DNA from: Flavobacterium cutihirudinis | GTDB lineage: Bacteria; Bacteroidota; Bacteroidia; Flavobacteriales; Flavobacteriaceae | NCBI RefSeq assembly: GCF_003385895.1 | Contig: NZ_QRDQ01000007.1 | Location: forward strand, 930,001 to 994,000 | Direction: 5' to 3' | DNA: 64,000 bases | Shown: positions 17,981 to 27,225 of the stretch, piece after piece | Numbering within the stretch: position 1 is the first letter of the stretch | How the letters are laid out: each line of letters opens with the position of its first letter | Position numbers and translations under genes: made by a program | The notes under the pieces: generated by a model | Told to the model about the DNA's origin: nothing | The model's database searches: none | The model's input: the letters and a program-made list of their open reading frames with translations, nothing else

Positions 17981-18180
17981 AAAAAAAGAGACAACTATAT
18001 AATAGTTGTCTCTTGAAGTGAGGTTACTGAACAATTTACAAATCATTTTATGAATGATTTAAAGAAACTGGCTTATTTTTCGATTGATTTGTAAGATAAT
18101 TGGTTTATTTTTTTGTTTTGAAGCGGTTTGTATGTTTCGTAGGGGTTTAATGTTAAAAAACGTTAAAAAATGTGATTTCG
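17981..18180 (-). ncRNA. Candidate small structured RNA, copy 1, with terminator
   Basis: About 150 nt (18029-18180) are closely similar to 33617-33770, in the same orientation and with no coding frame shared by both. On the minus strand each copy runs into an intrinsic terminator. Here it is AGAGACAACTAT/ATAGTTGTCTCT (17987-18013) followed by seven U. A hairpin AAATCAT-N7-ATGATTT is shared; copy 2 has AAATCGT, an A-U to G-U change that keeps pairing. Here TTACAAATCA and TGATTTGTAA can also pair over a longer range. It resembles no RNA I can name with confidence. Confidence 0.55.
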
Positions 18181-18529
18181 TTAATTCAATAAATGGAGCT
18201 ATTAATATACTTGTAAAATGAAACTACATAACTTAGCATTTAAATGGATAACTTAAATAAGTTTTTAGCAAAATTAAATAATAGTTTTGAGATTATTTAG
18301 GTCAAAATTTGATGATTATTTCTGCCGATTTTGATGAAAATAATAAATATTTTTCCACTTATTTATTGTTCTTCCGCGGAAGCTAAAAATTGATTTATTT
18401 CCTTTTGGCCCCAGTAAAAAAAGGTTTTTAATTTGTTTAGAATTAATATTGTTATTAATGTTTTTAATGCCAAATTAGAAATGCTCTGTTTGGTTTTTCA
18501 AATTATTGATATTTGGTATTTTAGTGCAG
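18181..18529. other. AT-rich spacer, likely promoter region of the small RNA
   Basis: No gene is visible in these 350 bp between the small RNA and the LpxR-like gene. TTTTTAACGTTTTTTAACATT (minus strand, at the RNA's 5' edge) is also found, slightly altered, at copy 2. An imperfect inverted repeat AATGCCAAAT/ATTTGGTATT lies near 18464-18520. Confidence 0.4.
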
Positions 18530-19555
18530 TTATTTGGTTTGCCATCTTGACGGTGAAAATCCAATTGTTATACCACCCCAAGTATGAAAAGATTTTCCTC
18601 CGCTGTACTCTTGACTCCTGCCATAGAAGCTATATTTGGCATAGAAGAAATCTCCTAAAAGTAAATTGGCACCGGCATTAATTTCAAACAAAAATCTGTT
18701 GACCTGAGAATGCTCAATTTTGTATATGCTTTGGTCATTAAACATTAATCCTTCCAATGTTGCATTATATGCTGCAAGTCTTACGCTGGGTTCAGCAAAA
18801 AGGTTAAAACGAATAGCCCTTTTTTTAGGTGCTTCTTCAACAAAAGTTGGAAGGCCTGGTATGTAATCCTGCAGTAAACCGGAATTAAAGTTTAAAAAAT
18901 TTAATTTAATGCCTCCTTGCAGATTCATCATATAATTTCCTATATCCGCTTTTGCTACCCAGTAAGGAGTCATCCACTGGAAATTCGATTTTGATTTTCC
19001 AAGGAGAATTAGTTTTTCCAGCCGGATATTATAGTTAATAACCAACGATCCATTAAATCCGATTTGATTGTCCCATCCTTGAGGCTCAGGTCGGTCTGAA
19101 CCAAACCAGTGATTTTTGTGAATATAGCTTTGAACATTCCCAGGACCTGGGGAGCCTACCGAACCAATTATTAAGTCAGATTGAAGAATAAGATTTTTAG
19201 TAGTATTGTAACACACATTGCCAAAACTAAAGAAAGTTAAAGAGGCATAAGGACGATCTCCAATCACGACCTCGGAGGATGCAATGTCTTGTGGAGTATA
19301 AGCAGTCCCTCCAAATCCAAAACGTTGAACATTGAGTACAGTTGGATCTTGTCTAAATTTGAAAAAAGGGAGCCATTTCCATTTTATTTCGGGGGTCAGC
19401 AATTCTACCTTGGCAGCTCCTGTATAGTTTTCATCCTTATTGTCGATACCTAAAAAATCATTTTCAGTGGTAAATAATATTTGGAAACCCGATCTTCCCT
19501 GTGATAAGGCATTGCAGGAATAAAGAAAAGTCAGAATTATTAAAAACTTTTTCAT
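18530..19555 (-). CDS. LpxR-like outer membrane lipid A deacylase family protein
   Basis: A 341-residue protein: signal peptide (about 1-18) followed by a beta-barrel sequence. It has the DUF2219/LpxR signatures: TENDFLG-NKDENYTGAAK near the N-terminus (Asn-Asp and Tyr-Thr of the active site region), AYTPQDIASSEVVIGDRPYA around 95-115 and a C-terminal TWGGITIGF strand. LpxR removes the 3'-acyloxyacyl chain from lipid A. It follows the M43 protease gene by 39 bp on the same strand, so the two may be co-transcribed. Confidence 0.75.
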   Translation of the reverse strand: MKKFLIILTFLYSCNALSQGRSGFQILFTTENDFLGIDNKDENYTGAAKVELLTPEIKWKWLPFFKFRQDPTVLNVQRFGFGGTAYTPQDIASSEVVIGDRPYASLTFFSFGNVCYNTTKNLILQSDLIIGSVGSPGPGNVQSYIHKNHWFGSDRPEPQGWDNQIGFNGSLVINYNIRLEKLILLGKSKSNFQWMTPYWVAKADIGNYMMNLQGGIKLNFLNFNSGLLQDYIPGLPTFVEEAPKKRAIRFNLFAEPSVRLAAYNATLEGLMFNDQSIYKIEHSQVNRFLFEINAGANLLLGDFFYAKYSFYGRSQEYSGGKSFHTWGGITIGFSPSRWQTK

Positions 19556-19594
19556 AAGATATTATTTTTAATTATTAGGATGTTTTCAAAAAGT

Positions 19595-22180
19595 TTATTT
19601 TCTTTTTTTATTATAGATTGTAAACAAAGGAATATCGAATAGGATTGAAAAGCTTACGCGAGAAACATTCTGCCCGGTCTCAACAATATCTGAGACCCCG
19701 TCATTATATGTTATTGTCCTTAGATTGCTGATGTAGTTATAACGTCCGCCAATGGTAAGAGGGGTATTTTTAAAGTTGTAAAAAATACCTGCTCCAGGTG
19801 AAAGAAATTGTTCAAAACGAAGATCATCGTAGGTGGTTTCGTCATTTTTAAAACGAACATTAACTAGTGAGCCCAGATCAAGAACTTCAAGAAAAATGGA
19901 CCACGAACCTACGGATGATGGAAGGAACGAGACAGATATTCCTATAGGGGCTGTCACACCACCATACCAGGAATCTTTGGCATTTGGGTCTTCAATAGTT
20001 TCATAGCCTAAATTAATTCCGGCGTAACTGTTCAAACTGATATTACAGGGAGAGATCCGTTTTAATGCAGAAGTTCCTATTGGATCCACAGAATCTTTTA
20101 GAATAGCTTTGATTTTCGAACCATCTGTGTCTGCCGCAATTTCAGCTGCAACGATGATGAGTTCGTTATTTGATTGTTCAGCATGCAGATAGCTCTTAAA
20201 TTCGGAAACGATAAGCAGCATTGCATTTGGGTACTCTTTTTTCAAGAGAGATTTAAATATTTTCAAATAATTTTCAGGGATTTTAATGATTTTTTCATTC
20301 AGTCCTAACTCTGGAATTTTTGATAAAACAGACATGACCTGGTAGATGCTTTTATTGATTTTTTCTGCATATGACAATTGATCCTCAAGAGTGAGAAGCT
20401 TAAAATCTTTGCTTTTAAGAAAAGTGTAAGCGTCTTCAAGTTTATTTACAAAAATGAGAAGATTTTGGATCTTAAGGGCTTGTTCCAGATTGGTCGAGCC
20501 TGAATCCATATATGTCTTGATGAAAGAAAAGCGGCTTAACTGACAGTACAGCAGTCTGTAGATTTGTCTGATTTTTGCACCTTCAGCATTTTGCAAGTCT
20601 ATTTTATAAGGAGATAGTAAAAGAACAGGATCTATCCATAAACCTTCACCTTCTCCGCTTTCTGCTCTCAAACTATTGGAGATGACAGCGATGGCACCGG
20701 TTAGCTGCCTCACTTCATTGGTAATATAAGGTTTTAGCGAAATCCTGTTGATAATATCAGGAAGATCTGTGCCTATTGAGCTAGACTGAATTACTTCACT
20801 GCTTATAGAAAGGAAATCTCTTGCGAGAGGATAGTTGTTTATTTTTGGCAGCAGGATTTCCGGCTTTTCAGCAAATAAGTTTGGAACTTCGTTAATGTCA
20901 TTTTTTATATGCATTTGCAGAGTAGCAATATTCAATCCAGTATATGGATTTCCTGAATAATAAATTTCTTTGATGAAAGCTGTTGTTTCCGGGAACAAGG
21001 CATAAAATGTGGTGGCGTAGTTTATTTTGTCCTGATCTGCAGGAGGTTCCACGATGTTTTTAAACAATCTATTAAGGGCCAGGTTAAAGGCTTCTTTCTC
21101 AAATTGTTCAGCAACTATTACTGATATTGTATTGATTATATCTGATTGCCAGTTGAATGCGTTTGGAAGATGTTCCTGTTCTGCAACTAATTTCAGGCCA
21201 GATGAATTTTCAGATTCTGAAATTTTATTTTCTACCAAATTTAAAAAGGGGCCACAGTCTGGAAATGCTTGCGAATCTTCTGGAATGCTATCATTAAGCT
21301 GCAAGACCCCAAGGAACAGATTTAATCTTTCTGTTTTAAATTCTTCAATATCTTTTGGTTTGGTAGCCGGTTTCTGATACTGCAAATAAAATTGTCTCAT
21401 TGCTTCTATCTGATCTGCTGAAAAGAAATCGCGGTTCTCATTATATCCCATGAAATTGGTTGCCATTACGATTCTGCTTTCATTGCTGCATTTGACATCA
21501 GCATCTGTTGATTTATAAGCTCTATTGATTTTTTTTTGGGCCGGGGTGTCCTTGATGCCGTCATTATCATTGCACTCTCCTTCGAAGATGTGCAGCAGTC
21601 CCAGCCAGTGTCCAACCTCATGGGTTAAGGTATGTTCTTTTTTTACATTTCCTATCATGTCATAATCGATCACCACGCCATGATTAGCTGTTTCAGTGGG
21701 TGTATACGCATTTGTGCCTTTATTTACGTTACAGATATAAATATTGAGATAGTGGTAGGGATCAATCAACGGGCTTTCCGCAAAGGCTTTCCTTTTTCTG
21801 TAACTGAATACCCGTGTACTTGTTTTTCTTTTTATGATTCCTGTAGTCAATGTTCCATCAGGCAATATTTTTGCTTTTTCAAATACAATTTTTGAATTTT
21901 TGCGTTTGTATCCAGCTGGTCGATCGCCAGCTTTATCTGCAGGGACAGCGGCATTTTTTCCTTTGAAATCAGAAGCTAATGAATCAATCATTGCATCAAT
22001 TTGATCATCAGATAAGATTTTGTCACCATTTTTGTGCAAAACATGTACAATGACCGGAATTTTTATCGTATTTCCTGGATCAGCAATATGCTGGCTTGGC
22101 GGCATTTGTACTTCTTTATAGCCAGAACAACTTTGTATTGTTAAAACAATAACAAACAAGATTAGTAATTTTATCTTCAT
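19595..22180 (-). CDS. M43-family (pappalysin-like) metalloprotease lipoprotein with C-terminal barrel-like region
   Basis: An 861-residue protein with a lipoprotein signal (lipobox IQSCS). The catalytic domain in the first 290 residues carries the metzincin zinc site HEVGHWLGLLH (around 187-197) and the Met-turn NFMGYNENRDFF, typical of cytophagalysin/pappalysin M43 peptidases. About 400 helical residues of no known family follow. The last 150 residues alternate hydrophobic and polar positions (GINLGYETIE, GAGIFYNFKNTPLTIGGRYN, VSFSILFDIPLF) like outer-membrane beta strands. The fusion is unusual; a cell-surface protease anchored at both ends is possible. Confidence 0.7.
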   Translation of the reverse strand: MKIKLLILFVIVLTIQSCSGYKEVQMPPSQHIADPGNTIKIPVIVHVLHKNGDKILSDDQIDAMIDSLASDFKGKNAAVPADKAGDRPAGYKRKNSKIVFEKAKILPDGTLTTGIIKRKTSTRVFSYRKRKAFAESPLIDPYHYLNIYICNVNKGTNAYTPTETANHGVVIDYDMIGNVKKEHTLTHEVGHWLGLLHIFEGECNDNDGIKDTPAQKKINRAYKSTDADVKCSNESRIVMATNFMGYNENRDFFSADQIEAMRQFYLQYQKPATKPKDIEEFKTERLNLFLGVLQLNDSIPEDSQAFPDCGPFLNLVENKISESENSSGLKLVAEQEHLPNAFNWQSDIINTISVIVAEQFEKEAFNLALNRLFKNIVEPPADQDKINYATTFYALFPETTAFIKEIYYSGNPYTGLNIATLQMHIKNDINEVPNLFAEKPEILLPKINNYPLARDFLSISSEVIQSSSIGTDLPDIINRISLKPYITNEVRQLTGAIAVISNSLRAESGEGEGLWIDPVLLLSPYKIDLQNAEGAKIRQIYRLLYCQLSRFSFIKTYMDSGSTNLEQALKIQNLLIFVNKLEDAYTFLKSKDFKLLTLEDQLSYAEKINKSIYQVMSVLSKIPELGLNEKIIKIPENYLKIFKSLLKKEYPNAMLLIVSEFKSYLHAEQSNNELIIVAAEIAADTDGSKIKAILKDSVDPIGTSALKRISPCNISLNSYAGINLGYETIEDPNAKDSWYGGVTAPIGISVSFLPSSVGSWSIFLEVLDLGSLVNVRFKNDETTYDDLRFEQFLSPGAGIFYNFKNTPLTIGGRYNYISNLRTITYNDGVSDIVETGQNVSRVSFSILFDIPLFTIYNKKRK

Positions 22181-22316
22181 ATATGAGTGTTTTAATTACC
22201 GGTATGTGGAAAACTGAGTTTTTAGAAGCTTTACTAACATTCAATAAAGTTTCACATTAATAGTTAATTTATTTTAAATGTAATTTATTGATAAATAGTG
22301 TAGTGTGTGTTTTTTA

Positions 22317-22346
22317 ATGCCAATTTATTGTTTCTGAAATTGGCAT
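22317..22346. promoter_or_regulatory. 10-bp perfect inverted repeat upstream of M43 protease
   Basis: ATGCCAATTT-N10-AAATTGGCAT lies 137 bp before the protease start. There is no T-run, so an operator is more likely than a terminator. Confidence 0.35.
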
Positions 22347-22426
22347 ACAAGAGTAAAAATACTTGATTGTAAAGTTGCGTTGTGCAGGTCGTATTAAAAC
22401 AAATTGTAAAATAGAGATAGCATGGT

Positions 22427-23344
22427 TTATTCTTTAGCTTTTTTTATCACCTGATGGACCAAAGAGGGATGATGGAGCATGCGCTGAAGCTCGGAGTCAA
22501 CCACTTCTGCAATATCCTGTTTTATCTGCAGGTAATTCCGTTTAACCATTATATTTGTAATAGTCCGTACAGGCTCAATGTCCTGATAGGATTCCTGTTC
22601 TTTTTTAAGCGATTCATGATTGTTTATTATATCGCAATGAAAAGCCTTTAGCTGGATTCTGCAGTCAGGATCATCTGCTATCGTGCCAACAAATTCCCCT
22701 GAACTTAAGGCGGATATTTTAGAGGCGGGAACTGCAGATTCAAGCTATCTGGACCTGCTTATGGAGGTATCCGAGCTGTTAATGGACAGGCTTTCGCGAT
22801 TCTGCATTATTTTGCCGAATCGTTCAGAGAGCTGCTTGGCTGTATCTCCCGTTACCTACCCAGAGATAAGGTTTCCGGTGATGTTCATTATAACATCTGC
22901 CTGCTCACGTCCGTAGTCCTTGCGCAACTGGCTGAAATCCTGAATCCCCAAGCAGGTACTTACCTTATTGCTCCTCGCCGTTGCAATAAGGCTGTCTATG
23001 CCACTGAGATAAATAGTGGGAAACTCGTCGAATATGAGGCTGCTTTTAAGCTTTCCTTTTTGGTTGACCTGCTTGATCAGGCGGGTTACATATAAAGAGA
23101 TTACAGCTCCATAGGTATGGATCTTCTGGGGATTGTTGCCTATGCTGATTATTTTGGGTTCTTGGGGATTATTAATATCAAGTGTAAAATCGCTACCAGT
23201 AAGCACAAAATAGAGTTGGGGGGAGGAGAGCTTTGACATGGCTATTTTAGCGGATGCAACCTGGCCTTCAAGCTGTTCCATTGCATCGTTTAGATAAGCT
23301 GTGTGGTTTAACAACATGAAAAAGAAGTAGTTTTTAGTGGTCAA
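22427..23344 (-). pseudogene. traG: Truncated, stop-interrupted traG (conjugation coupling protein)
   Basis: One continuous minus-strand frame reads the C-terminal third of Bacteroidota TraG: LEGQVASAKIAMSKLSSPQL, SSLIFDEFPTIYLSGIDSLI (Walker B), ATARSNKVSTCLGIQDFSQL, then GDTAKQLSERFGKIMQNRES and ISALSSGEFVG. Two in-frame TAG codons interrupt it, one after GNLISG at 22856-22858 and one before LESAVP. At both the family has Gln, so each is a CAG/CAA-type decay. The N-terminal two thirds, with Walker A, are missing. It ends at the IS-like repeats beginning at 23337. Confidence 0.85.
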
Positions 23345-23457
23345 TTTGAACCGAAACTATGTGGTCAGTTTAAATTGAAAAGTGGTGGTCAGTTTAATCC
23401 GAAAGCGGTGGTCACTTTATGCTGAAAAAGCGTGGTCAATTTGACCGTTTTTTCCAG
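23337..23457. mobile_element. Five ~24-bp tandem repeats, likely end of an IS21-type element
   Basis: GTGGTCA(A/G/C)TTT units begin at 23337, 23361, 23385, 23408 and 23432, spaced 23-24 bp, and end in a TTTTTTCCAG tract. Bacteroidota IS21-family elements carry such multiple transposase-binding repeats at their ends. No istA/istB gene is present, so this is a single end left behind. It separates the traG relic from the recombinase relic. Confidence 0.5.
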
Positions 23458-23462
23458 CCTTA

Positions 23463-23717
23463 CTAGTTAAAGGGATTGACAATTTAATTAAAATTAATGA
23501 AGCATACTTAGACATGGATTTGTCAGAAGCTCGAAGCTTAATTGGTTTGGTTTATCCTGAAAATTTCACGATTAGAGAAAATAAAGTACAAACCGCTAGG
23601 GTGAACAAAATTGTAGAGTGTATATATTTAATTAACAGGGAGTTAGTGAATAAAAAAAACGGAACAAAAGATGATTTTTATCTTTTGTCCCGTAGAGTGA
23701 CCTCGACTGGGTCGTAA
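23463..23717 (+). pseudogene. C-terminal fragment of a large serine recombinase
   Basis: The frame opens immediately after the IS-like repeats and reads 85 residues: LVKGIDNLIKINEAYLDM, IGLVYPENFTIRENKVQTAR, VNKIVECIYLINRELVNKKN and LSRRVTSTGS. The PENF...TARVN block is typical of the C-terminal end of Bacteroidota recombinase family proteins. The catalytic resolvase domain and the Cys-rich domain are absent. It is probably cut by the element whose end precedes it. Confidence 0.6.
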
Positions 23718-23800
23718 CTTTACCTCTTATTTCCTTTATTTATAGGGCTTCAACGTGGACTATAATCTACAGGGGTAGCGGGAGGGATAATTATTTGTAA

Positions 23801-25099
23801 TTAATTAAACAAATCAGCAATCATATCATGGTAACTTGTAACATTCAAATTTATTCCTTCTACGCATCTTTGGAAATTTCCTTTGTTTCTACTTTTAGAG
23901 TCAATTTCGATAACAATTCTAAAGGCTAAATCATCATTTATTTCCTTATTAGACATTTTTACTACGTGGCGCATTACATACCATCTATTATGTGATTTTG
24001 CTAGTTCAGCAGAAGTAACTGCTGCTTTTGCTTTAACTTCCAAATCAGATGTTTTATTGTATATATCAAGTATGTATCCAATTATTACATCACAGTAATC
24101 AAATTGATAGTTTGTTTGGCAAACCCATTCAAAGTACATTAAACAAAATTCATCAAATAGCTCTTTGTCTATTTTAAAAAGATTATCTATAACTTCTAAG
24201 TTTATTTCGTAAAAAAAAGAATAATGTAAAGCATTATTCCTCTTTAAGAAAAATACAAAACTTTCAAATTTATCTACATCCCAAAATTGGGTATTTTTAA
24301 AATCTTCAAACCATTGATTATCTACAGTAGATTTTAAAATGGGCTGTTTAGATAATACATATAGAAGTTTATTTCTTAATGTAGCAATATTAATGAAACG
24401 GTCTTCTTTTTTATGTTTAGTACATTTTTCGATTATTACACCAATTTCACCATTAGCGGTAAGTTGTGAATATGGAACACGATTCCCATCGGTAAAAATA
24501 TCATGTAAAATTGCTCCAAAAGAATAGATATCCGCTAAGGGAGTTACTCTTCTAAATTCTGTTGTTTGTTCGGGGGCACAGTAATGAACAGTTCCATAAG
24601 CATTATTACTAGTGGTAATAGTTTGGGATAAAATTTCCTTGTCTTGGGAAATTAATCCAAAATCAGCTAATTTCCAAATTCCTTCGTGCTTTAAAATATT
24701 TTGGGGTTTTAAATCTCGATGTACAAGACCTTTACTGTGGATAAATTCTAGAGAGTTTAAAATATCTCCCAATCCTTCAGGATTTCTATTTTCAGCTTTG
24801 GAATTAATTATCTCATTACTGTAAACATCTTCGGCTATAGGCATTAAAAACCAAGGATTATCGCTCTCTAAATCTTCGTAAATAATTGGTATAAAATACT
24901 CTTTAGGTAAAAGTTTTTGTGTTTTTACTTCCCTTATAAATCTTGCTTTTAGTTTATCGCAAAGTTGTTTATCGCTTAAAAATTGTGAGGAAGGACAAAA
25001 AGTTTTGCGTGCATATTCATTTCCATCATCACAAATTACTTTTTCAATAATTCCAAAACCTCCTTGATTAATTACTTCTATTACTTTTAAAATTCTCAT
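23801..25099 (-). CDS. Hanks-type Ser/Thr protein kinase
   Basis: A 432-residue protein. The kinase domain (about 5-270) has all key motifs: glycine loop NQGGFGIIEKV, Lys in YARKTF, catalytic loop HRDLKPQNIL, ADFGLIS, and the activation segment GTVHYCAPEQ. The C-terminal 160 residues are alpha-helical (FDEFCLMYFEWVCQTNYQFD) and belong to no family I recognise. There is no membrane segment, so it is cytoplasmic. It overlaps the phosphatase gene upstream by 4 bp, so kinase and phosphatase are probably made together and act on the same targets. A role in phage defence is inference from the neighbouring restriction system. Confidence 0.88.
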   Translation of the reverse strand: MRILKVIEVINQGGFGIIEKVICDDGNEYARKTFCPSSQFLSDKQLCDKLKARFIREVKTQKLLPKEYFIPIIYEDLESDNPWFLMPIAEDVYSNEIINSKAENRNPEGLGDILNSLEFIHSKGLVHRDLKPQNILKHEGIWKLADFGLISQDKEILSQTITTSNNAYGTVHYCAPEQTTEFRRVTPLADIYSFGAILHDIFTDGNRVPYSQLTANGEIGVIIEKCTKHKKEDRFINIATLRNKLLYVLSKQPILKSTVDNQWFEDFKNTQFWDVDKFESFVFFLKRNNALHYSFFYEINLEVIDNLFKIDKELFDEFCLMYFEWVCQTNYQFDYCDVIIGYILDIYNKTSDLEVKAKAAVTSAELAKSHNRWYVMRHVVKMSNKEINDDLAFRIVIEIDSKSRNKGNFQRCVEGINLNVTSYHDMIADLFN

Positions 25100-25755
25100 C
25101 TAATAAAGTTATATTTATAATTTTCTAATTCAAGTATACAGATACTCCCGTACTCTTCTCTTTTTAAAAAGCTTCCATTATCAATGCATATAATTTTATT
25201 TTTATTTTCTATACTAGAAACTATAACGTTTTGTGCAGTAGGACTATGCCCGTGTATTAGTATTCTGTTTTTTATCCAGTTCTCATTATAATATTTAAAT
25301 GGTTCTCTTTCCCATAAAATAGTTTCAATATCTGTGAATGGATTTTCTATTGTCATGTTTAAAGATGCATGTACAAAAACAAAATTTTCATTTTCGTAGT
25401 AATAAGCAAAAGATTTAATTAAATCAATGTACTTAGACGGTATTTTGTTTATAGAGCTTGTTAAAAAACTTAGTAAAGTTTTTTCGCCCCCATTCTTAAT
25501 CCAACTATTCAAATTGTTAACATTATCGAAAGCGTCTAAAAGCATTTGTTCATGATTACCTTTCAAGCAAACCAGATCAAAATTATGCTCTTTTAACAAT
25601 AAAATTGTATCTAAGACACCCTTGCTATCTTCCCCACGGTCAATAAAGTCTCCTAAAATAATTAGGCGGTCAGTTTTTTTTAATTTAACATGTTTTAGTG
25701 CTTTTCTAAAAGCAACGTTGTTTCCATGTATATCTGATATAACAAAAGTTCTCAT
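25096..25755 (-). CDS. PP2A-like metallophosphoesterase (protein phosphatase)
   Basis: A 219-residue protein with the complete calcineurin-like signature: SDIHGN (residues 7-12), GDFIDRG (about 36), GNHEQM (about 66), and the later HASLN and HGHSP histidines. Length and motif spacing match bacterial PrpE/PP2A-like phosphatases, including lambda-phosphatase relatives; diadenosine tetraphosphatase (ApaH) is an alternative. The ATGA overlap with the kinase gene favours a protein phosphatase that opposes it. It is the first gene of the pair; the 120 bp upstream are AT-rich and may hold the promoter. Confidence 0.85.
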   Translation of the reverse strand: MRTFVISDIHGNNVAFRKALKHVKLKKTDRLIILGDFIDRGEDSKGVLDTILLLKEHNFDLVCLKGNHEQMLLDAFDNVNNLNSWIKNGGEKTLLSFLTSSINKIPSKYIDLIKSFAYYYENENFVFVHASLNMTIENPFTDIETILWEREPFKYYNENWIKNRILIHGHSPTAQNVIVSSIENKNKIICIDNGSFLKREEYGSICILELENYKYNFIR

Positions 25756-25874
25756 AAGTGTTAGTAAAAATAAATAAAGTTCTTATTTTTTTCTAGAAAA
25801 ACATCATTTTAAAGCATTAAAAAAAATATAGATTAATTATTTATCTCGAAAGTATCGAAGTAGTTTTACATTGC

Positions 25875-26438
25875 TTAAATAACTTGTGTAAAAGCTGGAT
25901 TTCTAATATCCAAAACAAAACTCCCTTTTGCATTTCCTTTTGTATCATCTATTCGTTGTTGATAAAGATGCTCTGGAGCAACCTTTAACAATTCAATTAA
26001 ATCAATAAATTTTATAGTCCAAACTCCATCTAAAAATTCTACCTCTTTGGTTGTATTGCCCATTACAAATTTTACAGAATGCCATTCTACCCAAAAATAT
26101 ATTATTATTTCTTTGTAGTGTTTCCAATACCTTTCGGCATCTTTACGGTTAAATACAACTGCATAGGTCGGGTCTATTCCATATAAATCCCCAGCTTTAA
26201 AGAAAGGAGTGTTTTGGGTTTTTAGGTCTGCAATTAAGCTGTTATCTTTTAATAAGTCAGGAGCATAAGCGTTTACCGTTTTTTCGGGATTAATTATTAA
26301 TCCTAGTTCAGTTCCAAATTTATTTACAAAAGCTTGTTCTATTTGTTCACCATCCTTACACCAAAGAGTTTTATTTTGCAAATCTTGCGGAGTAATTTCG
26401 ATGCCGTCTTTATTATATTGTTGATAAGCCATATTCAA
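25875..26438 (-). CDS. Unknown protein, possible PD-(D/E)XK nuclease, third gene of restriction operon
   Basis: A 187-residue protein. It starts 4 bp inside the end of the endonuclease gene (ATGA), so it is translationally coupled to it. APDLLKDNSLIADLKTQNTPFF (about 59-80) has the spacing of a PD...DXK nuclease core, with GLIINPEKTV before it as a possible acidic helix/strand. GDLYGIDPTYAVVFNRKDAE and IYFWVEW look like further core strands. I do not recognise the family. It might be a second nuclease, a Vsr-like repair or nicking partner for the C5 methyltransferase, or a specificity accessory. Confidence 0.55.
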   Translation of the reverse strand: MNMAYQQYNKDGIEITPQDLQNKTLWCKDGEQIEQAFVNKFGTELGLIINPEKTVNAYAPDLLKDNSLIADLKTQNTPFFKAGDLYGIDPTYAVVFNRKDAERYWKHYKEIIIYFWVEWHSVKFVMGNTTKEVEFLDGVWTIKFIDLIELLKVAPEHLYQQRIDDTKGNAKGSFVLDIRNPAFTQVI

Positions 26439-27184
26439 AATTTAATAGGTTCATCATTTACATAAATACATTTAGGATTTTTTTCAATTGTAGATTTTAC
26501 AAAACTTCTAAAATCTTCTTCCGAAATATTTTTTGCACCAGTTAATTCGATTAGCTCCTCCCAAGAAAATTTATTATTTTGTGTAGATTTTCGTCTAGAC
26601 CACTTTTTTATTTCAGTACCATTTCTTACCCTGCTTGATGAGCTATTTTCAGAATTATCACTATTTTTAATTTGTAATAGTTCTCCTTTAGAATTACAGA
26701 AATCAACTGCATCTATGGAACTTCCCCAGCAACAAACCCAACCATAATCGCTTAGTTTTATAGACAAATATTCTTCGAGTAAATCCCCAATAATATTTTC
26801 TATAGACATTTGTAAGCTATGTCCATCAACAATTTTTTTTAACTCAGCTTCAGAGGTATTCGCTACTCTTAAAGAAAAAATTAAGCCAACAATAGGGTCA
26901 GAATGTGTTTTGGAAGAGTTTCCGATTCGTAGAGAAGGTCTATTACTATAACCTTTATTATACGCATCAATAAATTTATGTAAATATTCTTTTAAAGGAA
27001 CTGGTTGCTCAACTTTATCAATTTTTTTGGGATATCTAAGTTTCGGAAGATTTCTAATATCATTAAAGGCACACTTCAAGACAATTTCTAAATCCCCCGA
27101 ATAACTTTCTTTACAATACTCTTTTGCATATTTAATTGCAATATCGGAATCAATTGGTTCATCAAATTTTGTATCTATTTTCAT
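26435..27184 (-). CDS. Type II restriction endonuclease, SinI-like
   Basis: A 249-residue protein. IENIIGDLLEEYLSIKLSDY and AVDFCNSKGELLQIKNSDNS, followed by SSSRVRNGTEIKKW, match my recollection of SinI-type enzymes. SinI cuts GGWCC and pairs with a C5 methyltransferase. The D...QIK arrangement fits a variant PD-(D/E)XK active site. It starts 41 bp downstream of the methyltransferase gene on the same strand. The family is moderately sure; the recognition site for this enzyme is not established. Confidence 0.65.
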   Translation of the reverse strand: MKIDTKFDEPIDSDIAIKYAKEYCKESYSGDLEIVLKCAFNDIRNLPKLRYPKKIDKVEQPVPLKEYLHKFIDAYNKGYSNRPSLRIGNSSKTHSDPIVGLIFSLRVANTSEAELKKIVDGHSLQMSIENIIGDLLEEYLSIKLSDYGWVCCWGSSIDAVDFCNSKGELLQIKNSDNSENSSSSRVRNGTEIKKWSRRKSTQNNKFSWEELIELTGAKNISEEDFRSFVKSTIEKNPKCIYVNDEPIKF

Positions 27185-27225
27185 CAGTAAAATTTTTTAC
27201 CAATGATATGAATTATTTTACAAAA

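Noticed and set aside
18029..18180. Peptide reading of the small-RNA region (LNPYETYKPLQ... on the minus strand)
   Set aside because: No start codon, a stop just upstream, and the corresponding frame in copy 2 is interrupted several times.
22427..23344. TAG recoding (read-through of two TAG codons in traG)
   Set aside because: Several intact genes here end in TAG (tolC, czcB), the N-terminal part is missing, and both sites are simple Gln-codon decays.
23337..23457. Possible CRISPR array
   Set aside because: The 24-bp units are tandem with no spacers between them and no cas genes nearby. They fit an IS-end repeat set better.
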